64,000 nucleotides of DNA from Pseudomonas extremorientalis (GTDB taxonomy: Bacteria; Pseudomonadota; Gammaproteobacteria; Pseudomonadales; Pseudomonadaceae): contig NZ_MDGK01000058.1 of NCBI RefSeq assembly GCF_001870465.1, positions 275,055 to 339,054 of the forward strand. Reading direction: 5' to 3'. Positions 9,279 through 16,865 of the stretch are shown here, piece after piece. How positions within the stretch are numbered: position 1 is the stretch's first letter; each line of letters opens with the position of its first letter. Made by a program: the position numbers and the translations under genes. Under the pieces are notes generated by a model. The model worked only from the letters and a program-made list of their open reading frames with translations. It ran no database searches and had not been told where the DNA came from.

Positions 9279-10160
9279 TCAGACTCGCTCGATGGCGCGC
9301 TCGCCGAACAGGCCGGCGGGGCGGATATACAGGAAGGCCAGGGCCAGAACATAGGCGAACCATGGCGTGATACCGCCGCCGATCAACGGGCCGATGTACA
9401 CCTCGGCAAGGTTCTCCGCCGCGCCGACAATCAGCCCGCCGACAATCGCCCCGCCAATCGAGGTAAAGCCGCCGATGATCAACACCGGCAAGGCCTTGAG
9501 CACCACCAGCGACAAAGAGAACTGCACCCCCTGGCGCGCGCCCCACAGCAGCCCGGCCACCAGCCCGACGATGCCGGCCACCGCCCAGACGATCTGCCAG
9601 ATGCGGTTGAGGTTGATGCCGATGGACAGCGCCGCGGTGGTGTCATCCGCCACCGCGCGCAGCGACACGCCGATGCGGGTCTTGTTGAACAGCAGCGCCA
9701 GCACCGTCACCAGCACCACCGCAGCGGCGGCGGCGATCAGGTCGAACTGGCTGAGCATCAGCGGGCCGACGAACAGCGGCACATCGTCGATACCTAAATC
9801 CAGCGCCCGCACCTGGGAGCCCATCAACCCCTGGGCCAGGCCTTCGATAATGAACGACAGGCCCAGCGTGGCCATGAACAAGGTGATCTGCGAACGGTTC
9901 ACCAATGGCCGCAGCACCAGGCGCTCGATCAGCAAGGCGCCGACACTCATCACAATCACCGTGAGCAGCAACGCCAGGGCAAACGGCACGCCCTGGTCAT
10001 GCAGGCTGACGAACGTCAGTGCAGCAAACAGCAGCATCGCGCCCTGGGCAAAATTGAACACGCCACTGGCCTTGTAGATCAGCACGAAGCCGATGGCGAC
10101 CAACGAATACATGGTGCCGGCGAGCAGGCCGCCGAGCAGGGTTTCAAAGAAAAACGTCAT
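9279..10160 (-). CDS. ABC transporter permease, LivH-like
   Basis: Permease of 293 aa with about eight membrane segments. Family motifs are GLLAGTMYSLVAIGFVLIYKASGVFNFAQGAM at the N-terminus and ALPVLIIGGFTSIGGAIVGG near the C-terminus. The ATG shares one base with the TGA of the LivG-like gene (TGATG), so translation is coupled. It forms the transmembrane channel with LivM. Confidence 0.9.
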   Translation of the reverse strand: MTFFFETLLGGLLAGTMYSLVAIGFVLIYKASGVFNFAQGAMLLFAALTFVSLHDQGVPFALALLLTVIVMSVGALLIERLVLRPLVNRSQITLFMATLGLSFIIEGLAQGLMGSQVRALDLGIDDVPLFVGPLMLSQFDLIAAAAAVVLVTVLALLFNKTRIGVSLRAVADDTTAALSIGINLNRIWQIVWAVAGIVGLVAGLLWGARQGVQFSLSLVVLKALPVLIIGGFTSIGGAIVGGLIVGAAENLAEVYIGPLIGGGITPWFAYVLALAFLYIRPAGLFGERAIERV

Positions 10161-10930
10161 CAGTGCACCACTCCCAGGTAAGCCGCGATCACCTCGGGGT
10201 TGGCCTGCACTTGCGCCGGCGTGCCGTCGCCGACCTTGCGCCCGTAGTCGAGCACCACCACATGGTCGGACAGGCCCATGACCACGCCCATGTCGTGTTC
10301 GATCAACACCACGGTGGTGCCGAGGTCGCGGTTGACGTCGGCAACGAAGCGCGCCATTTCCTGTTTTTCCTCGGCGTTCATGCCGGCCATGGGCTCGTCC
10401 AGCAGCAACAAGCTCGGCCCTGCGATCAACGCCCGGCCCAGTTCCACGCGTTTTTGCAGGCCGTAGGACAGGTTGCCCACCAGCACATCGCGGTGGGCTT
10501 GCAGTTCCAGGAATTCGAGAATGCCTTGGGCGCGCAACCGGAACGCTTCGGCTTCCCGGCGTGCGCGAGGCAAGCCCAGGGCCTGTTCGATAAAGCTGCT
10601 GCGCATATGCCGCGACAGGCCGGTGAGGATGTTGTCGAGCACGCTCATTTTCTTGAACAGCGCGTTGTTCTGGAACGTGCGCCCAATGCCGCGGCGCGCG
10701 GCGCCCAACGGATCGATACGGTGGAAGTGCTGGTCTTCGAACACAATCTCGCCGGCATCGAAGCGATACACGCCATTGAGCACATTGAGCAGCGAACTCT
10801 TGCCGGCACCATTCGGCCCGATCAACGCGCAGATCTCGCCGCGCAACACCTCGAAGGACAAGGCATTGATCGCCTTGACCCCCTTGAACGACAGCGAGAT
10901 ATCCCGCACCTGCAAAATGGCCTGGCTCAT
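10160..10930 (-). CDS. ABC transporter ATPase, LivG-like
   Basis: ATPase of 256 aa from the ATG at 10930 (MSQAILQVRDISLSFKGVKAINA). Walker A is GPNGAGKSS, the signature LSYGLQKRVELGRAL and Walker B LLLDEPMAGMN; the C-terminus ends in YLGVVH as in LivG proteins. LSYG in place of LSGG is normal for this subgroup. The start overlaps the end of the upstream acyl-CoA-synthetase-like gene as ATGA. Confidence 0.9.
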   Translation of the reverse strand: MSQAILQVRDISLSFKGVKAINALSFEVLRGEICALIGPNGAGKSSLLNVLNGVYRFDAGEIVFEDQHFHRIDPLGAARRGIGRTFQNNALFKKMSVLDNILTGLSRHMRSSFIEQALGLPRARREAEAFRLRAQGILEFLELQAHRDVLVGNLSYGLQKRVELGRALIAGPSLLLLDEPMAGMNAEEKQEMARFVADVNRDLGTTVVLIEHDMGVVMGLSDHVVVLDYGRKVGDGTPAQVQANPEVIAAYLGVVH

Positions 10931-11829
10931 GCGATGTCCCGTTTGAATTCCGCCAGCCACACCGGTGAAGGGGCGGCTTTGACGGGTTGCCAGATGTACG
11001 CCAGGCGCTGGAAACCCAGGAGCCGGCGCACGCGGTTTTTCAGCAGGCGCCGCAGGCCGCTTTGCGGGTGGGCGATGGCCCAGTCGCATAAGCGTCGGCG
11101 CCAGGTGCCGTGGGGCGCCAGGCGGCTTTCGATCTCGTCGGCCAGGTGCTGCAAGCGTGCGGGCGACAACAGCAGGCCGGTGGGTGCGACTTCGCTGCGG
11201 TCGCGCCGCGCCGAGGCCAGGCTTTCAGGGAAGGCCAGACCGTGACCGCTGTTCAGCCATTGCTCCAGCACCACCGCCAGACCGCCCTGCCAGTGGGTGC
11301 CCTCTTCGCTCCACAACAGGGTTTCACCCGTGGGCTGCCACCAGCGTGCCAAGTGTTGCGTCGGCGCCAACGGGCCGAGCAACTGCGCAAAATCCAACAA
11401 GTTGGCCGACTGCCAGTGCCGCGCAGTCTGGCGGCACTGCACATAGGAATGGGTCGGGCGAATGCGCCACAGGTGGTGTTGCAGCGCCTCGGGCTCCAGG
11501 TCATCGGCCAGGGTCAGCACCTGCGCGCCGATGGATTGCGCCGCCAGGGCCAGCAACAGCAGGTTCGGCTCGAACGCCCCGCTGAGGGCCAGCCGCGATT
11601 GCTCGCTGACCCCCTGCTGGCGCAAGCCATCGGCCAGGCGCTCCACATCGCGCAAGGCGTCGATCCAGCGCCATGCGTACCACTGCCCCTGGCGCTTGTG
11701 GCGCAGGGCGGTGTGCAGCGGCGTGATCTGCGCCCAGTGGCGCAGTTGTTCCAGAGCCTTGGGCAGGTGGCCGAGCCATTCGGCGGGCCACTCCACGGCC
11801 AGTGGGCGTTTGAGTTCGTGCACGCTCAT
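10927..11829 (-). CDS. Shortened acyl-CoA-synthetase-like protein, probably catalytically inactive
   Basis: First gene of the uptake operon, 300 aa. The N-terminal half resembles AMP-binding enzymes (ALRHKRQGQWYAWRW, then LADGLRQQGV and LALSGAFEPNLLLLALAAQSIGAQVL). The C-terminal part (ESLASARRDRSEVAPTGLLLSPARLQHL, and later LLGFQRLAYIW) recalls the central region of long-chain acyl-CoA synthetases. The ATP-binding motif (TSGTTGxPKG type) that should lie between them is absent, being replaced by LLWSEEGTHWQGGL. The adenylation core and C-terminal lid (YxTGD and the terminal lysine domain) are also missing; full-length relatives are about 600-650 aa. The frame is intact and coupled to livG by a 4-nt overlap, so it looks retained rather than newly broken. 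Its function is unknown; it may be a non-catalytic binding protein. Confidence 0.65.
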   Translation of the reverse strand: MSVHELKRPLAVEWPAEWLGHLPKALEQLRHWAQITPLHTALRHKRQGQWYAWRWIDALRDVERLADGLRQQGVSEQSRLALSGAFEPNLLLLALAAQSIGAQVLTLADDLEPEALQHHLWRIRPTHSYVQCRQTARHWQSANLLDFAQLLGPLAPTQHLARWWQPTGETLLWSEEGTHWQGGLAVVLEQWLNSGHGLAFPESLASARRDRSEVAPTGLLLSPARLQHLADEIESRLAPHGTWRRRLCDWAIAHPQSGLRRLLKNRVRRLLGFQRLAYIWQPVKAAPSPVWLAEFKRDIA

Positions 11830-11904
11830 AGGGGTAGTGCTCCTATTGGTGTGTGTGCGTGCGGTGGTCCGCTGGCTGGATTATTTGGATCAACACCGAT
11901 CTAC

Positions 11905-11993
11905 TGTGGGAGGGGGCTTGCCCCCGATGGCGGTGTGTCAGTCACAAGTGCTTTGACTGGACTGCCGCTATCGGGGGCAAGCCCCCTCCCACA
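11905..11993. repeat. REP pair (inverted REP doublet, REPIN-like)
   Basis: Two inverted REP units: the left arm reads GTGGGAGGGGGCTTGCCCCC and the right arm is its complement, separated by about 40 bp. The minus-strand LLM monooxygenase gene reads into this element and takes its last 17 codons and stop from it. Similar doublets lie at 22931 and 34506. Confidence 0.9.
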
Positions 11994-13375
11994 TTGGTTA
12001 TGTGCGCGTCAGATAAATTGCGGTAGCCGGCACCAGGGTGGTTGGAGGCCAACCTTGCGCCGTCGCCAAACAACTTCTCGCGCAACGTGCCCTGGGCATA
12101 CTCGGTCTTGTACACCCCGCGCTTCTGCAACTCCGGCACCAGCAGGTCCACGGCGTCGATGAAGGTCTCGTGGGTCAGGGCGTAGGCCAGGTTGAAGCCG
12201 TCCACATCGGTCTCTTCGACCCATTCCTGCAACAGGTCCGCGACGGTTTCCGGGCCGCCGACGAACAGCGGGCCAAAGCCGCCGATACCGACCCAGTCGG
12301 CCAGCTCATTCGGGGTCCAGACCTTGTTCGGATCGGCCGTAGAGAACGCCTCTACCGCCGATTGAATGGCGTTGGTATGCACGTGCCTGAGTGGCTCATC
12401 CGGTTTGAATTGGCTGAAGTCGATGCCGGTCCAGCCGGAAATCAGCGCCATGGCGCCTTCATAGCTGACATAGGATTTGTACTCCTCGAACTTGGCTTTG
12501 GCCTTGGCATCGGTTTCGCCGACGATCACCGTCTGCAAGTTGAAGATCAGGATTTTCTTCGGATCGCGCCCGGCTTCGGCCGCACGTCGGCGGATGTCGG
12601 CCACGGTCTTTTTCAGCAGCACCTTGGACGGCGCGGCAACGAAGACGCACTCGGCCTGTTCGGCGGCGAACTGCTTGCCACGGCTCGACGCGCCCGCCTG
12701 GTAGAGCACTGGCGTGCGCTGCGGCGACGGTTCGCAGAGGTGAATGCCGGGCACCTGGAAGTGTTTGCCGACGTGGCGGATCTCGTGGATCTTGCTCGGG
12801 TCGCTGAAAATCCGCCGTTCGCGGTCACGCAACACGGCGCCCTCCTCCCAACTGCCTTCCCAGAGTTTGTAGCAGACCTCCAGGTATTCCTCGGCGTAGT
12901 CGTAGCGCGCATCGTGCTCGGTCTGGGCCTTCTGGCCGAGATTCTTGGCGCCACTTTCCAGGTAGGAGGTGACGATGTTCCAGCCGATGCGGCCCTTGGT
13001 CAGGTGGTCCAGGGTCGAGAGACGGCGGGCGAACGGGTAGGGATGTTCGAACGACAACGAAGCGGTCAGGCCGAAGCCCAGGTGTTCGGTGACCAAGGCC
13101 ATCGGTGCGATCAGCGACAGCGGGTCGTTGACCGGCACTTGGGTGGCCTGGCGAATCGCCGCGTCGCCGTTGCCGTTGTACACGTCATAGATGCCCAGCA
13201 CGTCGGCGATAAACAGGCCGTCGAACTTGCCGCGTTCAAGGATCCTGGCGAGGTCGGTCCAATATTCCAGGTCCTTGTACTGCCACGAACGGTCACGCGG
13301 ATGCGCCCACAGGCCCGGCGACTGGTGGCCGACACAATTCATGTCGAAGGCGTTCAAGCGGATTTCACGGGACAT
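11942..13375 (-). CDS. LLM-class flavin-dependent monooxygenase (NtaA/SnaA/DszA family)
   Basis: FMNH2-dependent monooxygenase of 477 aa from the ATG at 13375. Family landmarks are LNAFDMNCVGHQSPGLW at the N-terminus, WNIVTSYLESGAKNLG near 140-150, and YQAGASSRGKQFAAEQAECVFV near 230. Relatives oxidise organosulfur compounds, nitrilotriacetate or dibenzothiophene sulfone with reduced FMN from a separate reductase. Its operon partners are SfnB and a SfnB-like fragment, so sulfur acquisition from an organosulfur compound is likely. Its ATG shares a base with the upstream TGA. Family proteins usually end near NHPGAGYR; here the frame continues through SDAHIT and 17 REP-encoded residues to 11942. 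Confidence 0.85.
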   Translation of the reverse strand: MSREIRLNAFDMNCVGHQSPGLWAHPRDRSWQYKDLEYWTDLARILERGKFDGLFIADVLGIYDVYNGNGDAAIRQATQVPVNDPLSLIAPMALVTEHLGFGLTASLSFEHPYPFARRLSTLDHLTKGRIGWNIVTSYLESGAKNLGQKAQTEHDARYDYAEEYLEVCYKLWEGSWEEGAVLRDRERRIFSDPSKIHEIRHVGKHFQVPGIHLCEPSPQRTPVLYQAGASSRGKQFAAEQAECVFVAAPSKVLLKKTVADIRRRAAEAGRDPKKILIFNLQTVIVGETDAKAKAKFEEYKSYVSYEGAMALISGWTGIDFSQFKPDEPLRHVHTNAIQSAVEAFSTADPNKVWTPNELADWVGIGGFGPLFVGGPETVADLLQEWVEETDVDGFNLAYALTHETFIDAVDLLVPELQKRGVYKTEYAQGTLREKLFGDGARLASNHPGAGYRNLSDAHITNVGGGLPPIAAVQSKHL

Positions 13376-13701
13376 CAAAGCACTCCGTTGAGGTGGTAGT
13401 TGCCGACGATCTGGTACTTCGTACGCAGCGGGTCATCAAGGCTCGACGGCAGTGCGGTGCGTTGGCCGGTGAGTTCGAACTCGGCGTTGCTCGCGGCGAT
13501 CAGCGCCTCTGCGGCGGCGATTTGCGCTTCGGTCAACGCCACCGGGCCTGGATGGGTTTCGGCGCGTTCAAACAAGGCCGCGGCCACATCGACGCGAATC
13601 TGCAAGTCGCCGAAGCGGCTGATCACGTAGGGGTCAGTGCTGTTTTCAACGTGACGGCGGGTGCTGTCCAGCAGTTGGCGCGCAAGGGTCAGTGCAGTCA
13701 T
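13375..13701 (-). CDS. Stand-alone acyl-CoA dehydrogenase C-terminal domain (SfnB-like fragment)
   Basis: A 108-aa protein matching only the last helical domain of SfnB/DszC-type acyl-CoA dehydrogenases. GDLQIRVDVAAALFERAE and KYQIVGNYHLNGVL align with GDLEWRVHGTEAILAKAGE and KYHLIGNYVLNGVK of the adjacent sfnB product. No FAD-binding middle domain or N-terminal helical domain is encoded. It starts 12 nt after the sfnB stop and overlaps the LLM gene start by one base, so it is cotranscribed and coupled. It could be a remnant of a second sfnB-like gene, or a small helper subunit that pairs with SfnB; the intact frame and coupling favour retention. Confidence 0.75.
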   Translation of the reverse strand: MTALTLARQLLDSTRRHVENSTDPYVISRFGDLQIRVDVAAALFERAETHPGPVALTEAQIAAAEALIAASNAEFELTGQRTALPSSLDDPLRTKYQIVGNYHLNGVL

Positions 13702-13713
13702 GGGTGAGGTTCC

Positions 13714-14910
13714 TCAATTCCAGGCGTGGCGCGCAGGTTTTACGCCGTTGAGCACATAATTGCCGATCAGGTGGTATTTCCAGCGCGCCGGGTCGTGCAG
13801 AGTGTGGGTGCGTGCATTGCGCCAGAAGCGGTCGAGGTTGTGCTTGCCGGTGACCGAGCGGGTGCCGGCCAGTTCGAACAGTTTGCTGCTGGCGAGCAAG
13901 GCGGTTTCGGCAGAAAGGACTTTGGCTTGGGCGACCACCAGTGAGGCGTGGGCGACGCTGTCTTCGCCGGGCTCGGCGAGGGCGCGGTCCACGGCTTCCC
14001 CCGCTTTGGCGAGGATGGCTTCGGTGCCGTGCACGCGCCATTCCAGGTCGCCGATGGCGGCGATGGTGAACGGGTCCTGCCAGCCGTGATCCTGTTGGCT
14101 GTCGATCCAGGGCCGCGCCTGGCGTGCGTAGATTTTCGCCTGCTCCAACGCGCCAACGGCAATACCGGTATCGACCGCCGCCTGAATGATCTGCGAGATC
14201 GGGCCGTTGGCGGTGGGCTGGTCGAAGGCCAGGTGGGCCGGGATTACCGCGCTCAAGGGCACGCTGACGCCATCGAGGGTCACGCCGCCGCTGGCGGTGG
14301 TGCGCTGGCCGAAGCCGTCCCAGTTGTCGATCACGTTCAGGCCGGGCGCGTCGCGTTCGACAAAGGCAATAAAGGCCTGGCCGTCTTCATTGTTGCCGAC
14401 GGTGGGCACCAGATGGGCGAACAGCGCGCCGGTGCAGTAGAACTTCTCGCCGTTGATTTGCGCGGTGTCGCCATGGAAGCGAATCTGCGTGTCGAAGGTG
14501 CCGGCGTTCTTGCTCTTGGCTTCGGAGAAGGCGTTGCCGAAGCGATAGCCCTGGAGGACTTTGCCGAAGTAGTACCGTTTTTGTGCCTCGGTCGCGGTTT
14601 GCAGCAGGATGTCCACCACGCCCAGGTGGTTCTGCGGAATCTGCCCCAGGGACGGATCGGCGGCGGAGATCAGCTTGATTACCTCGGCCACGGTCACATA
14701 GGACACGCCTGCGCCGCCGTACGCTTTGGGAATGGTGATGCCCCACAGGCCGCTCGCGGAGAACTCGTCAAGCTCGGCCACCGGCAGGCGCCGCTCACGG
14801 TCGCGCGCGCTGGCCTCGACGGCAAAGCGTTTGGCCAGGCGCGTGGCGACCTCGATGGCTTCCGCGTCCGAGCGGATGATATGGGCAGGGTGTTGAGGGT
14901 GGGCTGACAT
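13714..14910 (-). CDS. sfnB: SfnB-family sulfur acquisition oxidoreductase
   Basis: Acyl-CoA-dehydrogenase-fold flavoprotein of 398 aa, related to SfnB and to DszC. Seen are the N-terminal helical domain (AVEASARDRERRLPVAELDEFSASGLWGI), the middle FAD domain (FGNAFSEAKSKNAGTFDTQI ... INGEKFYCTGA), and a C-terminal domain ending in WKYHLIGNYVLNGVKPARHAWN. These enzymes act on sulfur compounds rather than acyl-CoA. The ATG at 14910 follows a sigma-54 promoter at 14949-14964, matching the known SfnR/sigma-54 control of sulfone genes in Pseudomonas. It is the first gene of a three-gene operon with the fragment and the LLM monooxygenase. Confidence 0.87.
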   Translation of the reverse strand: MSAHPQHPAHIIRSDAEAIEVATRLAKRFAVEASARDRERRLPVAELDEFSASGLWGITIPKAYGGAGVSYVTVAEVIKLISAADPSLGQIPQNHLGVVDILLQTATEAQKRYYFGKVLQGYRFGNAFSEAKSKNAGTFDTQIRFHGDTAQINGEKFYCTGALFAHLVPTVGNNEDGQAFIAFVERDAPGLNVIDNWDGFGQRTTASGGVTLDGVSVPLSAVIPAHLAFDQPTANGPISQIIQAAVDTGIAVGALEQAKIYARQARPWIDSQQDHGWQDPFTIAAIGDLEWRVHGTEAILAKAGEAVDRALAEPGEDSVAHASLVVAQAKVLSAETALLASSKLFELAGTRSVTGKHNLDRFWRNARTHTLHDPARWKYHLIGNYVLNGVKPARHAWN

Positions 14911-14948
14911 GGGCCGACTCCAGGCTCCGAGGGGATTACCTGGGTGAT

Positions 14949-14964
14949 TGCAGGAGTCGTGCCT
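14949..14964 (-). promoter_or_regulatory. Sigma-54 (-24/-12) promoter of the sfnB operon
   Basis: On the minus strand the sequence AGGCACGACTCCTGCA matches the sigma-54 consensus (TGGCACG-N4-TTGCA), with GG and GC separated by exactly 10 bp. The predicted start is near 14937, about 27 nt before the sfnB ATG. No activator gene lies next to it in this window. Confidence 0.75.
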
Positions 14965-15066
14965 GAATCTAATCGCCAATAAAATCAGCGAGTTGCTGGC
15001 ATTTCAGCGCAGCCGAGCGCGTTTTCAAACCAGCAAAGTGTCCATCCACTGTTGCCGGAAGAACAG

Positions 15067-15642
15067 TTAGATCACCACGTTGCGCACAAAGCGCACCGCC
15101 ATGTCGCCGTCATTGCGATAACCATGCACGTTCCGGCTGGCGAACATATAAAACTCACCGGCGGCGACGCGCTTTTCTTCATCGCCCACCAGCAGCGTGA
15201 GGCAGCCTTGGAATACGAACAACTGCACGCTCCAGCCATCCGGGTCGGGGTCAGGGTTGTAGCGATCGCCCGGCTCCAGTTGCATTTCCCACAACTCGAC
15301 CTCGCGCCGCGCCGTGGCCTTGGCCAGCAACACCGCCTTGCTGCCGGGAATGTCACCGGCCCAGGCCAGTTCGTTGATGCGGCTGTGGTCGGGGGCATCC
15401 GGCGCCTGGATCAGGTCACTGAACGCCACGTCCAACGCTTCGGCCACGCGGTCGAGGGTGGACAAGCTGACGTTCTTTTCGCCCGCCTCGATGGCCACCA
15501 GCATGCGCCGGCTGACGCCGGATTTTTCCGAGAGCGCAGTCTGGCTCAGGTCGGCGGCATGCCGCAGGCGACGGACGTTCTGGCTGACGTGCTGCAGGAC
15601 CGAAGCCCGGTGGGGATTTTCTTTGTGCACTATATTGCTCAA
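15067..15642 (-). CDS. XRE-family regulator with C-terminal cupin domain
   Basis: Transcription factor of 191 aa. An N-terminal helix-turn-helix (NVRRLRHAADLSQTALSEKSGVSRRMLVAIEAGEKNVSLSTL, about residues 22-63) is followed by a cupin-like sensor domain (about 110-190: GDRYNPDPDPDGWSVQLFVFQGCLTLLVGDEEKRVAAGEFYMFAS). It lies divergent from the EamA transporter gene, which it probably regulates. No ATG is available before the HTH: the start is TTG at 15642 or GTG at 15630, and neither has a clear ribosome binding site. Confidence 0.85.
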   Translation of the reverse strand: MSNIVHKENPHRASVLQHVSQNVRRLRHAADLSQTALSEKSGVSRRMLVAIEAGEKNVSLSTLDRVAEALDVAFSDLIQAPDAPDHSRINELAWAGDIPGSKAVLLAKATARREVELWEMQLEPGDRYNPDPDPDGWSVQLFVFQGCLTLLVGDEEKRVAAGEFYMFASRNVHGYRNDGDMAVRFVRNVVI

Positions 15643-15655
15643 TGGGTGGGTGTGC

Positions 15656-15667
15656 GCAGTATACTGC
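15656..15667. promoter_or_regulatory. Palindromic operator candidate between xre-cupin and EamA genes
   Basis: A perfect 12-bp palindrome, GCAGTATACTGC, lies in the 80-bp divergent intergenic region. It contains the plus-strand -10-like hexamer TATACT (15660-15665); a -35-like TTGCTC lies at 15635-15640, with 19-bp spacing. Its position suits repression of the transporter and autoregulation by the adjacent XRE protein. Confidence 0.5.
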
Positions 15668-15722
15668 CCAGCGTGCGGCGCATTGTGCGGTCCGTGCCTT
15701 TCCCTTGCAAGACCGAGCCGCC

Positions 15723-16652
15723 ATGACCACCCCGACCGCCTCCCCTCGTTTCAACCGTTTCAGCAAAGCCGAATGCATCCTGGTGGTGATCACCATGATC
15801 TGGGGCGGCACGTTTTTGCTGGTACAGCACGCAATGACGGTCAGCGGGCCGATGTTTTTTGTCGGTTTGCGCTTTGCCGCCGCGGCGATTGTGGTGGGGT
15901 GCTTTTCCTTGCGCACGTTGCGCGACCTGACGCTGTTCGAATTGAAAGCCGGGGTGTTTATCGGTGTGGCGATCATGTTTGGCTACGGGCTGCAAACCAT
16001 TGGCTTGCAGACCATCTTGAGCAGTCAATCGGCGTTTATCACGGCGTTATATGTGCCGTTCGTACCGCTGTTGCAATGGCTGGTGCTCGGCCGTCGCCCG
16101 GGGTTGATGCCGAGCATCGGTATTATGCTGGCGTTTACCGGCTTGATGCTGCTGACCGGGCCGGCGGGGGCTTCGCTGAATTTCAGTCCCGGTGAAATCG
16201 CCACGTTGATCGGTGCGGTGGCAATCGCGGCGGAGATCATCCTGATCAGCGCCTTTGCCGGGCAGGTGGACGTGCGTCGGGTGACCGTGGTGCAACTGGC
16301 CACGGCGTCGTTGCTGTCGTTCCTGATGGTGGTGCCAATGGGCGAGGCGTTGCCGGGGTTTTCGTGGTTGCTGCTGTTCAGCGCGGTGGGCCTGGGCTTG
16401 ACCAGTGCGGTGATCCAGGTGGCGATGAATTGGGCGCAGCAAAGTGTTTCGCCGACCCGCGCCACGTTGATTTATGCCGGTGAGCCGGTGTGGGCCGGCG
16501 TGGTCGGTCGGATTGCCGGGGAACGCTTCCCGCCGATCGCGATGGTGGGGGCGGCGTTGATTGTGTTGGCGGTGATTGTCAGCGAGATGAAGACCAAGGG
16601 GCAGAAGGCCCTGGAATTGCGCGATGAGAGGGAACAGGAACAGCAGGGATAA
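15723..16652 (+). CDS. EamA/DMT-family transporter
   Basis: Inner-membrane protein of 309 aa with about ten transmembrane segments arranged as two EamA repeats. Motifs are ITMIWGGTFLLVQHAM in the first repeat and SPTRATLIYAGEPVWAGVVG in the second. Members export or import small metabolites such as amino acids. The ATG at 15723 is preferred over an upstream extension that would run into the divergent promoter. It is likely controlled by the divergent XRE-cupin regulator. The C-terminus is charged and cytoplasmic. Confidence 0.85.
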   Translation: MTTPTASPRFNRFSKAECILVVITMIWGGTFLLVQHAMTVSGPMFFVGLRFAAAAIVVGCFSLRTLRDLTLFELKAGVFIGVAIMFGYGLQTIGLQTILSSQSAFITALYVPFVPLLQWLVLGRRPGLMPSIGIMLAFTGLMLLTGPAGASLNFSPGEIATLIGAVAIAAEIILISAFAGQVDVRRVTVVQLATASLLSFLMVVPMGEALPGFSWLLLFSAVGLGLTSAVIQVAMNWAQQSVSPTRATLIYAGEPVWAGVVGRIAGERFPPIAMVGAALIVLAVIVSEMKTKGQKALELRDEREQEQQG

Positions 16653-16680
16653 GGTCCGAGTACTTGCAGTGGCTGTCAGA

Positions 16681-16710
16681 TCGCCATCGCGGGCAAGCCC
16701 GGCTCCCACA
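16681..16710. repeat. Single REP-like palindrome
   Basis: TCGCCATCGCGGGCAAGCCC followed by GGCTCCCACA is a different REP subtype from the GTGGGAGGGGGCTTGCCCCC type common in this window. It sits 28 nt after the EamA transporter stop. Nothing else is seen in 16653-16800. Confidence 0.7.
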
Positions 16711-16806
16711 GGGGGGGCGGTGTCGCTTGCCCGAATCGGGTTACCTGAAACAATGCCAAATGGGCGATTTCGGCTTAGCTTGTAGGATCCTGCCACATCT
16801 TGCCGT

Positions 16807-16835
16807 TTGGTGATCGTTAAAGCGGCACGTATGAT
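16807..16835 (+). promoter_or_regulatory. Sigma-70-type promoter candidate for the mrp operon
   Basis: TTGGTG (16807-16812) and TATGAT (16830-16835) are separated by 17 bp. The predicted start is about 24 nt before the mrpA ATG at 16866. Confidence 0.5.
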
Positions 16836-16865
16836 GCATCCCAAACTCCCGCAGATTAGAAGCCT

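Noticed and set aside
11905-11993. Repeat array that could be read as CRISPR
   Set aside because: Only two inverted arms per site, scattered over the window with no spacer series: REP elements.
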